Shown here in pieces: positions 6,165 through 13,092 of a stretch of DNA of 18,101 bases. Position numbers and translations under genes: made by a program. The stretch is taken from positions 5,009-23,109 of the forward strand of contig DPCK01000150.1 in assembly GCA_003516285.1 (NCBI GenBank). The letters are read 5' to 3'. Positions within the stretch are counted from its first letter, which is position 1. Each line of letters opens with the position of its first letter. Under the pieces are notes generated by a model. The model had not been told where the DNA came from, did no database searches, and saw nothing but the letters and a program-made list of their open reading frames with translations. The DNA is from Lutibacter sp. (GTDB taxonomy: Bacteria; Bacteroidota; Bacteroidia; Flavobacteriales; Flavobacteriaceae).

Positions 6165-8984
6165 ATGTTAAAAAATGGAATTCTTATCATTGTGTGTTTA
6201 ATGATGGCTATGCAAGTTGTAAATGCACAAACAGGGAAAGTGACGGGGAAAATTTTGGATGGCGATTATAATGATGTGCTGGCGTTCGCCAATGTTTCGG
6301 TAAAAAATACTGAAAAAGGAACAACATCAGATTTTGAGGGTATTTACGCTTTGGAACTTAAAGAAGGCGTTTACTCCCTGGTTTTTTCATTTATTGGCTA
6401 TGAATCAAAAGAAATAACGGAAGTAAATGTTAAAGCCAATGAAGTGATTACTATAAACATTACCTTAAATTCTTCGGTTTTGTTAGATGAAGTGATGATT
6501 ACTTCTTCAGCCAGACAAAATACGGAAGCATCCATCTTATTTTATCAGAAGAAATCTGCCACTTTAATTGATGGTTTGTCCATTGCTAGCATCAACAAAA
6601 CCGGCGCCAGCAATATCGCTTCAGCAATAAAAAGCGTTCCTGGGGTTTCTGTCCAGGACGGAAAGTTTGTTTATGTCAGGGGTTTGGGCGACCGATACAC
6701 AAAATCTATATTAAACGGGATGGATATTCCAGGGCTGGATCCTGATAAAAATACCATTCAAATGAATATTTTCCCTACCAATATTTTAGAAAATATTCTT
6801 GTTATTAAGTCTGCTTCTGCCGATTTACCAGCCGATTTTACAGGTGGCGTTATTGATATTGTGACCAAAGATTTTCCTACACAAAAGCAAATGGAATTTT
6901 CTGTTTCAGGAGGTTTTAATCCCAATATGCATTTTAAAGACAATTATTTAACCTACAAAGGTGGCACAACAGATTTTTTGGGTTTTGATGATGGTAACAG
7001 AGCTCTTCCAATTTCAACCGCGCAAATTATCCCAAATCCAGCTTCAACAAAAAACAGAACATTAGAGCCAATAACCCGCGCTTTTAATCCTACGCTGGCA
7101 ACTGAAAATAAAACAAGTTTACCCGATTTTAGCATCGGCTTTAATTATGGAAATCAGTTTGATGTGAATGACAATAAACTTGGTTTTATAGCTTCTTTTG
7201 ATTACAAAAACACCACCAATTTTTATGAAGGTTTTGAAAACGGAATTTATCAAAAACCTGAAGAAAGAGACGAATTTGAGCTACGTTTTGACAGAAGACA
7301 AAGAGGAAATATTGGCACAAACAATGTTTTGGCTTCTGTTTTAACGGGTTTGTCTTATAAAACCTTAAAATCAAAATACAATCTTAACTTTTTGCACATT
7401 CAAAATGGTGAAAGCAGGGCAGCCTTATTTGATCAGAAAACTGAGATTTCAAACGCGATAGATGTTGTAAAAGACAATTTGGAATATACAGAACGCGCCA
7501 TTACCAATGTGCTTTTATCAGGTAAAAATACCAGTGAAGACGCCTCGTTTATTACTGAATGGAAAATATCGCCAACCTATTCCAGAGTTTATGATAAAGA
7601 TGTTAGACTGACAACGTTCATAAAATTACCTGACGGATATACCATCAGTTCAGATGCCGGTTTTCCCAACAGAATTTGGCGGAATTTGGAAGAAATAAAT
7701 GCGGTTGGAAAAATAGATTTTACTAAAAAATATGAGCTGTTTTCGAACAAGGCGGTATTTAAATTTGGCGGCTTGTACAGTTATAAACAGCGTGATTATT
7801 CGGTTTACAGTTACGAAATAGCTTTTAGAGATATAAGTCCGACAGTATTTGGCGGCGACCCTAACGCCATATTGGCCGATGAAAATATATGGACGCCATC
7901 CACCAATTCAGGTTCCTATATACGTGGTAATTTTGAACCGGCAAACTCTTTTGACGCCAATCAAAACACCGCGGCGGCCTATGTTTCCAATGAATTTAAA
8001 ATTGGAGAAAATTTGAGAACAATTTTGGGTGTAAGAGCAGAGTATTTCACCACTTTCTTTACGGGACAAAACAATTTAGGCAGCCAAATATATGACAATG
8101 AAAATACTCTTAAAGAAATGGACTTTTTCCCTTCTGCAAACATCATATATGAATACAATGACAATTCAAATTTTCGGTTCTCCTATTCTAAAACAACAGC
8201 AAGGCCAAGTTTTAAGGAACTTTCGGTGGTTCAAATTCCTGATTTACTGACTGGGGTAATTTTTCTTGGAAACATTGATTTAAAACCTTCATATATTGAC
8301 AATTTTGATTTCAGATATGAAGTTTATGGTGATCAGAATCAAATGCTTGCATTGAGCGGTTTTTATAAAAATTTTAAAGATCCTATTGAATTGGTTGCAT
8401 TTTCTGTGATTGCGCCAAACCAATTTACACCCAGAAATTCGCCATCTGCTGAAGTACTTGGTTTTGAGTTTGAAGGCAGAAAGAATTTTGCTTTTATGGC
8501 TGAAAGTTTAAAAGATCTAAGTTTAAATTTAAATGTTTCCGTCATTGGCTCTAAAATAAAAATGAATCAAGGGATAAATGAAGAGTTTGATTCCAGAAAA
8601 ACTTTCGCCAGAGATGGAGAAATCATTAAGGATACCAGAGAATTACAAGGGCAATCGCCATTTCTTATCAATGCCGGATTGAATTACAACAATACAACCG
8701 TTGGATTGGAAACAGGATTGTTTTACAATGTACAGGGAAAAACATTGGAAGTTGTTGGTTTTGGCCAAAACCCTGACGTTTATGTGCAACCTTTCAACAG
8801 TCTAAATTTCAATTTTTCAAAAACGATGGGGAAGGACAATAATTCATCCATTAGTCTTAAAGTGGATAATATTTTGGCTGAAAAACGTAAAAGTTTGTAT
8901 GATTCTTTTGGTGCGACCGGACGGTCTTTCTCTTTAAGGCAACCGGGAACCTCGTTTTCATTGGGATACAACATTAGCTTATAA
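6165..8984 (+). CDS. TonB-dependent outer-membrane receptor with CarboxypepD_reg-like N-terminal domain
   Basis: A 939-aa outer-membrane transporter. Signal peptide residues 1-21 (cleavage after VVNA). CarboxypepD_reg-like domain ~24-102. TonB-interaction stretch LLDEVMITSS ~106-115. Plug domain ~125-240 with SVPGVSVQDGKFVYVRGLG, RYTKSILNGMDIPGLDPD, NIFPTNILENILVIKSASA and DFTGGVIDIVTKDFP. The remainder to residue 939 is a 22-strand-type barrel rich in alternating aromatic residues, ending SFSLGYNISL. No susD-like gene is adjacent. Its partner is instead the beta-helix lipoprotein upstream. The substrate is unknown. The linked 11-bp arrays make a phosphorus compound an attractive guess only. 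It uses the ATG at 6165, 94 bp after the lipoprotein stop, and appears to be in its operon. A strong terminator follows. Confidence 0.94.
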   Translation: MLKNGILIIVCLMMAMQVVNAQTGKVTGKILDGDYNDVLAFANVSVKNTEKGTTSDFEGIYALELKEGVYSLVFSFIGYESKEITEVNVKANEVITINITLNSSVLLDEVMITSSARQNTEASILFYQKKSATLIDGLSIASINKTGASNIASAIKSVPGVSVQDGKFVYVRGLGDRYTKSILNGMDIPGLDPDKNTIQMNIFPTNILENILVIKSASADLPADFTGGVIDIVTKDFPTQKQMEFSVSGGFNPNMHFKDNYLTYKGGTTDFLGFDDGNRALPISTAQIIPNPASTKNRTLEPITRAFNPTLATENKTSLPDFSIGFNYGNQFDVNDNKLGFIASFDYKNTTNFYEGFENGIYQKPEERDEFELRFDRRQRGNIGTNNVLASVLTGLSYKTLKSKYNLNFLHIQNGESRAALFDQKTEISNAIDVVKDNLEYTERAITNVLLSGKNTSEDASFITEWKISPTYSRVYDKDVRLTTFIKLPDGYTISSDAGFPNRIWRNLEEINAVGKIDFTKKYELFSNKAVFKFGGLYSYKQRDYSVYSYEIAFRDISPTVFGGDPNAILADENIWTPSTNSGSYIRGNFEPANSFDANQNTAAAYVSNEFKIGENLRTILGVRAEYFTTFFTGQNNLGSQIYDNENTLKEMDFFPSANIIYEYNDNSNFRFSYSKTTARPSFKELSVVQIPDLLTGVIFLGNIDLKPSYIDNFDFRYEVYGDQNQMLALSGFYKNFKDPIELVAFSVIAPNQFTPRNSPSAEVLGFEFEGRKNFAFMAESLKDLSLNLNVSVIGSKIKMNQGINEEFDSRKTFARDGEIIKDTRELQGQSPFLINAGLNYNNTTVGLETGLFYNVQGKTLEVVGFGQNPDVYVQPFNSLNFNFSKTMGKDNNSSISLKVDNILAEKRKSLYDSFGATGRSFSLRQPGTSFSLGYNISL

Positions 8985-9005
8985 TAAAGTTGGCGTATGA
9001 AAATA

Positions 9006-9037
9006 AAAAAGGCTGAAATTTAATTTTCAGCCTTTTT
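9006..9037. terminator. Bidirectional intrinsic terminator
   Basis: Perfect 13-bp stem, AAAAAGGCTGAAA (9006-9018) with TTTCAGCCTTTTT (9025-9037), and a 6-nt loop. T-runs occur on both strands. It separates the receptor gene (+) from the convergent MORN-like gene (-). Confidence 0.9.
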
Positions 9038-9064
9038 GTTTTAAAAATCACGTTTATTTTTTCA

Positions 9065-9412
9065 TTAATTTACCACCAATGCTTTTTCTTCAATATGGAT
9101 AATTTTATTTTTATTATAAGTCACAACAGTAATTTTATCAGTTTTAATGTAGGTCCAAACACCTTCTTTTACACCATTATTATAAGTGGCAATGGCAGTT
9201 TTATTTCCTTGTAAATCATAGCTGATCCAAGTGTCGTGCAGTTTTCCTTCTTTATTAAAATAGCCTTCGCGTTCAACAACATCGCTGTTATCGGCAAAAT
9301 AATAGGTTGCTTTTACCAAATCATTCACCATTTTTTGATAAGTTACTTTTTGTTCTTGTGAAAATGCTGTGATGCAAAACAACATTACAACGATGTTTAT
9401 TAAAGTTTTCAT
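9065..9412 (-). CDS. Secreted MORN/YwqK-like repeat protein
   Basis: A 115-aa protein with a Sec signal peptide (residues 1-19, cleavage near AFSQ). The mature part contains MORN/YwqK-type strand repeats: EGYFNKEGKLHDTWISYDLQGNKTAIATYNNGVKEGVWTY. Short secreted members of this group are frequent in Flavobacteriaceae and are often misannotated as toxin-antitoxin or nucleotidyltransferase proteins. No catalytic residues are evident. It is convergent with the receptor gene across a shared terminator. Its upstream region on the minus strand holds the clearest 11-bp repeat array of the window (9471-9503), suggesting it belongs to the same regulon as the receptor module. Family membership is fairly clear. 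Function is unknown. Confidence 0.83.
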   Translation of the reverse strand: MKTLINIVVMLFCITAFSQEQKVTYQKMVNDLVKATYYFADNSDVVEREGYFNKEGKLHDTWISYDLQGNKTAIATYNNGVKEGVWTYIKTDKITVVTYNKNKIIHIEEKALVVN

Positions 9413-9446
9413 AATCTGTTTATTTTAAGTTCTTTTTTACGCATAA

Positions 9447-9454
9447 TAAAAGTA
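9447..9454 (-). promoter_or_regulatory. Candidate -7 element (TACTTTTA) of the MORN-like gene
   Basis: One mismatch to TAnnTTTG on the minus strand, ending 34 nt before the ATG. Its TTT begins 19 bp after 9469, which is in 11-bp phase with the repeats at 9502, 9491 and 9480. This repeats the array-to-box geometry at 4281/4300 and 4774/4793. The unit at 9469 (AAAAAGCAAAT) is degenerate. Confidence 0.4.
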
Positions 9455-9470
9455 TGTTATTTGCTTTTTA

Positions 9471-9503
9471 TTTACTTTAAGTTAACGTTAAGTTTACATT
9501 AAG
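9471..9503. promoter_or_regulatory. Three near-perfect 11-bp direct repeats (Pho-box-like)
   Basis: Plus strand: TTTACTTTAAG (9471), TTAACGTTAAG (9482), TTTACATTAAG (9493), invariant at 9 of 11 positions. The minus-strand reading is CTTAATGTAAA, CTTAACGTTAA, CTTAAAGTAAA. The closest gene start is that of the MORN-like gene (-), about 58 bp away. The plus-strand reading better matches the TTAACATT form of the other two arrays, so the working orientation is ambiguous. Confidence 0.6.
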
Positions 9504-9675
9504 TTTTTTCGAAATAACACAAACATCTTTAAATCAACGAATTAAAAGCGTCATAATTTTTATTTTCAATTTGGTTTTTAATAAAACAGTTATTCTTAAC
9601 ATAAAATTTACATTGGAATTATTTTTTTTCGACAAAATTTAATAAAGATATTGATGCTGGTTTTTAAAGTATTTG

Positions 9676-9683
9676 TACCTTTG
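9676..9683 (+). promoter_or_regulatory. -7 element (TACCTTTG) of the small Cys-rich ORF
   Basis: Exact TAnnTTTG match. An ATTG (3 of 4 to -33 TTTG) lies 26 bp upstream at 9650. It predicts a transcript start near 9688-9690, about 20 nt before the TTG start at 9709. The remaining intergenic stretch 9504-9675 is AT-rich with no other clear feature. Confidence 0.55.
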
Positions 9684-9708
9684 TTTAAAATCATTCTAAA
9701 TAAGCATT

Positions 9709-9867
9709 TTGATAACAACTGAAAATTCAGGTATTTTTAACTACGATTTTGATTGGAGCGTTTCAACCAAAAAGAAGTTGAACATTGACATAAATGAAAA
9801 ATGCTGTGAAAAATTCAAGAATAAAAGCAACAAAACTTGCAAAAAATGCCCAAATCGTATTCCTTAA
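9709..9867 (+). CDS. Small Cys-rich protein, 52 aa, TTG start
   Basis: An open frame preceded by an in-frame stop at 9697 and lacking any ATG. The first usable start is TTG at 9709 (ATT at 9706 is the alternative). The product begins with an acidic-aromatic segment (FNYDFDWSVS), followed by a basic KKKLNIDINEKCCEKFK segment and TCKKCP near the end, giving the spacing CC-x10-C-x2-C (Cys32, 33, 44, 47) that could bind zinc. The composition and the NEKCCEKxK...CKKCP pattern look like a small conserved family I recall from Flavobacteriia, though I cannot confirm this here. Support comes from the exact -7 box at 9676 with normal leader length. It ends 45 bp before the ClC gene, which has its own -7 box. 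Confidence 0.68.
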   Translation: MITTENSGIFNYDFDWSVSTKKKLNIDINEKCCEKFKNKSNKTCKKCPNRIP

Positions 9868-9881
9868 TCCCTATATTTTAA

Positions 9882-9889
9882 TACTTTTG
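9882..9889 (+). promoter_or_regulatory. -7 element (TACTTTTG) of the ClC gene
   Basis: Exact TAnnTTTG match ending 23 bp before the ATG at 9913. No clear -33 TTTG. Confidence 0.55.
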
Positions 9890-9912
9890 CATTTCCTTTT
9901 CACTAAGATAAA

Positions 9913-11703
9913 ATGCCGGATAATTCAAAAAAACTATTTCTTAAATTTTTAAAATGGAGATATCACCATATTTCCAATAAGCAATTCACCAATATTGCAA
10001 GTGCCGTTATTGGATTGTTGGCGGGGTTGGGCGCTGTAGTTTTAAAAAACCTGACTCATTTTATCCAAAAATTATTGGAAGGTGGTTTTATTAAGCAAAT
10101 TCACGAGGCATTTTACTTTATTTTTCCAATTATTGGTTTTTTACTGGTATTGCTGATAATAAAGTATTTTATACGTAAAAAAGTTGGACACGGAATTCCT
10201 TCCACTTTGTACGCCATTTCAAAGCAAAAAGGAATTATGCCCAGGCACCAAATGTGGGCATCTTTAATTACGGCACCGCTCACAGTTGGATTTGGAGGTT
10301 CTGTCGGACTGGAAGGACCAACCGTTGCTACTGGGGCAGCTATTGGTTCAAATTTTGCCCGATTTTTTCATTTGAACCAAACCACCAGAACCTTGCTTAT
10401 TGGAGCCGCCGCCGCGGGAGCAATGTCATCAATTTTTAAAGCGCCTATTGCTGCCATTGTTTTTGCGGTGGAGATTTTTAGTCTGGAACTCACTTTGGCT
10501 TCTATGATTCCTTTGTTGCTGGCTTCAATTACTGCGGTGTTAACTTCTTATTTCTTTTTTGGGGACGATGTATTGCTTCACTTTACCATACAGGATAAAT
10601 TTGAGCTAAACGATGTGCTGTTTTATGTTTTCTTGGGCGTTGCCTCCGCAATGGCCTCCATTTATTTCAGCAAAATGTATTTTGCAATCAGTAATTTTTT
10701 TAAAAAATTCGAAAATCCATATATAAAGCTTCTTATTGGAGGTCTCTCACTCGGCGTGATTGTTTATTTTATTCCTACGCTTTTTGGCGAGGGATATGAA
10801 ACCATTAACAATATTTTGAGGGGAAATGTTAGCGGAATTGTGAGAAATAACATATTTCAAATACTCACGGATAATTCCTATTTGATTATCCTGTTTTTAA
10901 TTTGCTTGATCACCTTTAAGGTAATAGCAACTTCACTTACTTTTGGAGCCGGTGGTGTTGGGGGTATTTTTGCGCCAACGCTATTTACGGGAAGTGTGAC
11001 AGGTTATGTGTTTGCTATGATGGTGAATGCCAGCAACATATTTAGCCACAAGCTTTCTTTAACCAATTTTGCGATGGTTGGTATGGCCGGATTAATGGCG
11101 GGTATTTTACAGGCACCTTTAACCGCGATATTTTTAATTGCTGAAATTACAGGCGGTTATGAACTTTTTGTGCCGTTGATGATTGTTGCCCTAATTTCTT
11201 TTGTCATCACCCAAAAATTTGTGCCTTATAATATTTATGCTTCCGAATTGGCGAAAAAAGGACAACTCATTACGCACGATAAAGATAAAAACGTGTTAAT
11301 GATGCTCGATCTGAATAAATTGATTGAAAAGAATTTTGTGCTTCTTCATCCCGAAATGACCTTGGGTGAAGTGGTAAATAATGCTATTGCAAAATCGTCC
11401 CGAAACCATTTTCCTGTGGTAAATGAAGAAAATGATTATTTGGGAATATTGACTATCAATGATATTAGAAGCATTATGTTTAACAAAGAGTTATATGACA
11501 CTGTAAAAGTTGAAAGTTTAATGCACGCCGGATCCGATATTATTTATTATGAAAAAGATTCAGCCGAAGATATTTTAAATAAGTTTAAAAGATGTGGTGC
11601 CTGGAATTTAGTAGTGCTTAAAGAAGGCAAATACTATGGATTTATCTCTAAATCACGGTTGCTTACTGCTTACAGAAGAAAGTTGATTGATGTAACTTCT
11701 TAA
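9913..11703 (+). CDS. ClC-family anion transporter/channel with C-terminal CBS pair
   Basis: A 596-aa inner-membrane protein. The ClC core (~30-445) contains the anion-site motifs GHGIP (92-96), GLEGP (132-136) with gating Glu134, GGIFAP (350-355), and the inner tyrosine in NIYASEL (Tyr442). A tandem CBS domain follows (~465-525 and ~530-590, with FPVVNEENDYLGILTINDIRS and AWNLVVLKEGKYYGFISKSRL), likely sensing nucleotides. The position of the E. coli proton glutamate (FIIEE) reads FAVEI here, so the inner proton Glu is Ile188, and the selectivity serine of GSGIP is His93. These features are typical of the GHGxP bacterial clade, and whether it is a channel or an H+ antiporter is open. It is convergent with the glycerophosphodiesterase gene, overlapping it by 4 bp. 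Confidence 0.94.
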   Translation: MPDNSKKLFLKFLKWRYHHISNKQFTNIASAVIGLLAGLGAVVLKNLTHFIQKLLEGGFIKQIHEAFYFIFPIIGFLLVLLIIKYFIRKKVGHGIPSTLYAISKQKGIMPRHQMWASLITAPLTVGFGGSVGLEGPTVATGAAIGSNFARFFHLNQTTRTLLIGAAAAGAMSSIFKAPIAAIVFAVEIFSLELTLASMIPLLLASITAVLTSYFFFGDDVLLHFTIQDKFELNDVLFYVFLGVASAMASIYFSKMYFAISNFFKKFENPYIKLLIGGLSLGVIVYFIPTLFGEGYETINNILRGNVSGIVRNNIFQILTDNSYLIILFLICLITFKVIATSLTFGAGGVGGIFAPTLFTGSVTGYVFAMMVNASNIFSHKLSLTNFAMVGMAGLMAGILQAPLTAIFLIAEITGGYELFVPLMIVALISFVITQKFVPYNIYASELAKKGQLITHDKDKNVLMMLDLNKLIEKNFVLLHPEMTLGEVVNNAIAKSSRNHFPVVNEENDYLGILTINDIRSIMFNKELYDTVKVESLMHAGSDIIYYEKDSAEDILNKFKRCGAWNLVVLKEGKYYGFISKSRLLTAYRRKLIDVTS

Positions 11704-12614
11704 TTTTTATTAATAAAATCAACCACTTTATCAGGAAAATCGGTAAAAACACCATCAACATTTGCTTCATATAAAGCCACGTGCAACAATGCTTCAAACG
11801 AATTAAAATCGCCAAATTGATCGGCCCTAAAAGTATAGGCGTGAACTATTAAATTAAGTTTGTGCGCGTTGGCGACTAAATTGGAGATTTTCCATTTCCC
11901 GTTTTTGTCTTTTCCGTCAAGAATTTGATGAATCCAAGGTCCGATGCCATCAGCATAAGTGGCAATTTTTTCCAATTTTTCATCATTTTTAAATTCCGTT
12001 AATTGCACCAAAAAAAGTTCGCTTTTGAATACATTTCTGATTCTTTTTAACTCCTTGACATCAAAACACTGTAATATACAGTTGTCTTTTTTGGTGTTGT
12101 AGCCGCAATTATTCAATATTTTCAACACTATTTTGGAAATATCTTTTCCTTCTTTTCGATGAAATTCAGGTTCTTTAATTTCTGGATAAATGCCAATATT
12201 TTTTCCGGTGCTTTTGTTCAATCCCTGAATGAATTCAATTTCTTCCTGTAAAGAATGCAATTTAAAGGTTGATGTAAATGCAGGAAACCGGTTTGGAAAA
12301 ACAGCTTTGCTGGTTACGGGATCAAATCTTTCCGAAACATTTAATTGTTTCAGTTCCCAAAAAGTGAAATCGATTACATAAAATCGGCCGTCTTTTCTTT
12401 TTTTCTTCGGAAACTTTTGAGCAACATCGGTAACCGTTTCCAAATGAATGTCGTGAATCACGATGGGAACATCATCTTTGCTCAACACAATGTCCTGCTC
12501 CAAATAATCGGCGCCCATCGCATAAGCCATTGCTTTTGTCGGCAAGGTATGTTCGGGCAAATATCCCGATGCGCCTCTGTGGGCAATCACTGCTTTTTTT
12601 TTTTGTATTTCCAT
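11700..12614 (-). CDS. Glycerophosphodiester phosphodiesterase, GlpQ-like (no signal peptide)
   Basis: A 304-aa TIM-barrel GDPD that hydrolyses glycerophosphodiesters to glycerol-3-phosphate and an alcohol. Catalytic and metal residues are visible: AHRGASG (His12, Arg13), YLEQDIVLSKD (Glu39, Asp41), VIHD (His54), and GIYPEIKEP with the later metal-binding Glu. It resembles GlpQ rather than the shorter UgpQ. GlpQ proteins are normally periplasmic, but this one begins MEIQKKKAVIAHRG with no signal, and a stop (TAG) lies in frame 21 nt upstream of the ATG, so an N-terminal extension is excluded in this frame. Codons 4-8 contain an A11 tract prone to slippage. A -7-like TATCTTGC lies at 12639. 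No 11-bp array is seen upstream despite the gene's likely link to phosphorus metabolism. Confidence 0.92.
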   Translation of the reverse strand: MEIQKKKAVIAHRGASGYLPEHTLPTKAMAYAMGADYLEQDIVLSKDDVPIVIHDIHLETVTDVAQKFPKKKRKDGRFYVIDFTFWELKQLNVSERFDPVTSKAVFPNRFPAFTSTFKLHSLQEEIEFIQGLNKSTGKNIGIYPEIKEPEFHRKEGKDISKIVLKILNNCGYNTKKDNCILQCFDVKELKRIRNVFKSELFLVQLTEFKNDEKLEKIATYADGIGPWIHQILDGKDKNGKWKISNLVANAHKLNLIVHAYTFRADQFGDFNSFEALLHVALYEANVDGVFTDFPDKVVDFINKN

Positions 12615-12638
12615 TGTTGGTTTTGGCAGATGCTAACT

Positions 12639-12646
12639 GCAAGATA
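12639..12646 (-). promoter_or_regulatory. -7-like element of the glycerophosphodiesterase gene (TATCTTGC)
   Basis: GTATCTTGCA on the minus strand, identical over 10 bases to the one before dgt, ending 24 nt before the ATG. It is an imperfect TAnnTTTG. Confidence 0.35.
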
Positions 12647-12722
12647 CGGACAGGATTAAAAACATGTTGAAAATGCGAAACATATTTAAAGTTTAAAGAT
12701 TCATTAAATGTATGATTTTTTG

Positions 12723-12730
12723 TAGTTTTA
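12723..12730 (+). promoter_or_regulatory. -7-like element (TAGTTTTA)
   Basis: TAnnTTTA, one mismatch to consensus, upstream of the structured leader at 12752-12849. It would start transcription near 12736 and give a ~108-nt leader before the 12844 gene. Confidence 0.4.
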
Positions 12731-12752
12731 CGCACAACAATTTTTAATATCA

Positions 12753-12846
12753 ACAGATGAAACGAGCCATAACAAATTTTGATACACCGTAGAATGATTA
12801 ATGGCGACTGCATCTGTACAAATAAAAAATAAAATATAAACAGATG
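12753..12846 (+). promoter_or_regulatory. Candidate attenuator leader with mutually exclusive pairings
   Basis: ACAGATG occurs at 12753-12759 and again at 12840-12846, where it contains the start codon of the 12844 gene. The complementary CATCTGT lies between them at 12811-12817. GCCAT (12766-12770) and ATGGC (12801-12805) nest inside the first pairing. CATCTGT can therefore close an upstream stem or mask the downstream start. An 11-codon ORF overlaps the upstream stem. The helices are short, so this is tentative. Confidence 0.4.
12757..12792 (+). CDS. Possible 11-aa upstream ORF (leader peptide)
   Basis: ATG to TAG encoding MKRAITNFDTP, in the same start context (AACAGATGAAA) as the 12844 gene. 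It spans the left half of the leader structure. The only support is the duplicated start context and position. The composition gives no hint of a sensed amino acid. Confidence 0.3.
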   Translation: MKRAITNFDTP

Positions 12847-13089
12847 AAATTTGTAATCATTTTCGTTTTGATACTTTCTTTAGGAATGCTGGGAACCGGT
12901 TTTTATCTAAAAAATTCGGCTGATGCCAACGGGGAAATTGTGATTGGACTTGGGGTTTTGGTAGTGGCTTTCATTTTAATGCCTTTGTTTATTTACCATC
13001 GGTATAAAAATAAAAAAATGAGCGACTTTACCTTTGAAAAATTCAAAAACGACCTTGAAGAGCGAAGTAAAAGCGATAAAAATTTATAG
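12844..13089 (+). CDS. Small two-TM membrane protein, hypothetical
   Basis: An 81-aa protein with two predicted membrane helices, residues ~2-22 (FVIIFVLILSLGMLGTGFYL) and ~31-51 (GEIVIGLGVLVVAFILMPLF). They are joined by a short polar loop and followed by a basic then mixed-charge cytosolic tail (HRYKNKKMSDFTFEKFKNDLEERSKSDKNL). The positive residues after the second helix favour a cytosolic C-terminus. It is not a domain I recognise. Similar small proteins occur in Flavobacteriaceae. It is convergent with tadA, only 3 bp separate the two stops, and no terminator is visible. The start at 12844 lies inside the duplicated AACAGATGAAA and could be masked by the upstream CATCTGT. Confidence 0.75.
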   Translation: MKFVIIFVLILSLGMLGTGFYLKNSADANGEIVIGLGVLVVAFILMPLFIYHRYKNKKMSDFTFEKFKNDLEERSKSDKNL

Positions 13090-13092
13090 TGA

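Noticed and set aside
6165..8984. SusC/SusD polysaccharide-utilisation locus
   Set aside because: There is no SusD-like gene or glycoside hydrolase nearby. The partner is a beta-helix lipoprotein.
9596..9617. TTAACATAAAA and TTTACATTGGA, 11 bp apart, as a fourth Pho-like box
   Set aside because: Only two units, and no TAnnTTTG-like box at the 19-bp offset. The next promoter (9676) is too far away. Left as a weak coincidence in AT-rich DNA.
12615..12720. Pho-like array upstream of the glycerophosphodiesterase gene
   Set aside because: I looked for phased TTAAC units on the minus strand because of the enzyme's likely role and found none. TTTAAA-type repeats there have an 8-bp period.
12472..12813. 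113-codon minus-strand frame overlapping the phosphodiesterase start, considered as a lost signal-peptide exon or a slippage partner
   Set aside because: Its upstream residues do not form a signal peptide, and the rest is a shadow of the phosphodiesterase frame.
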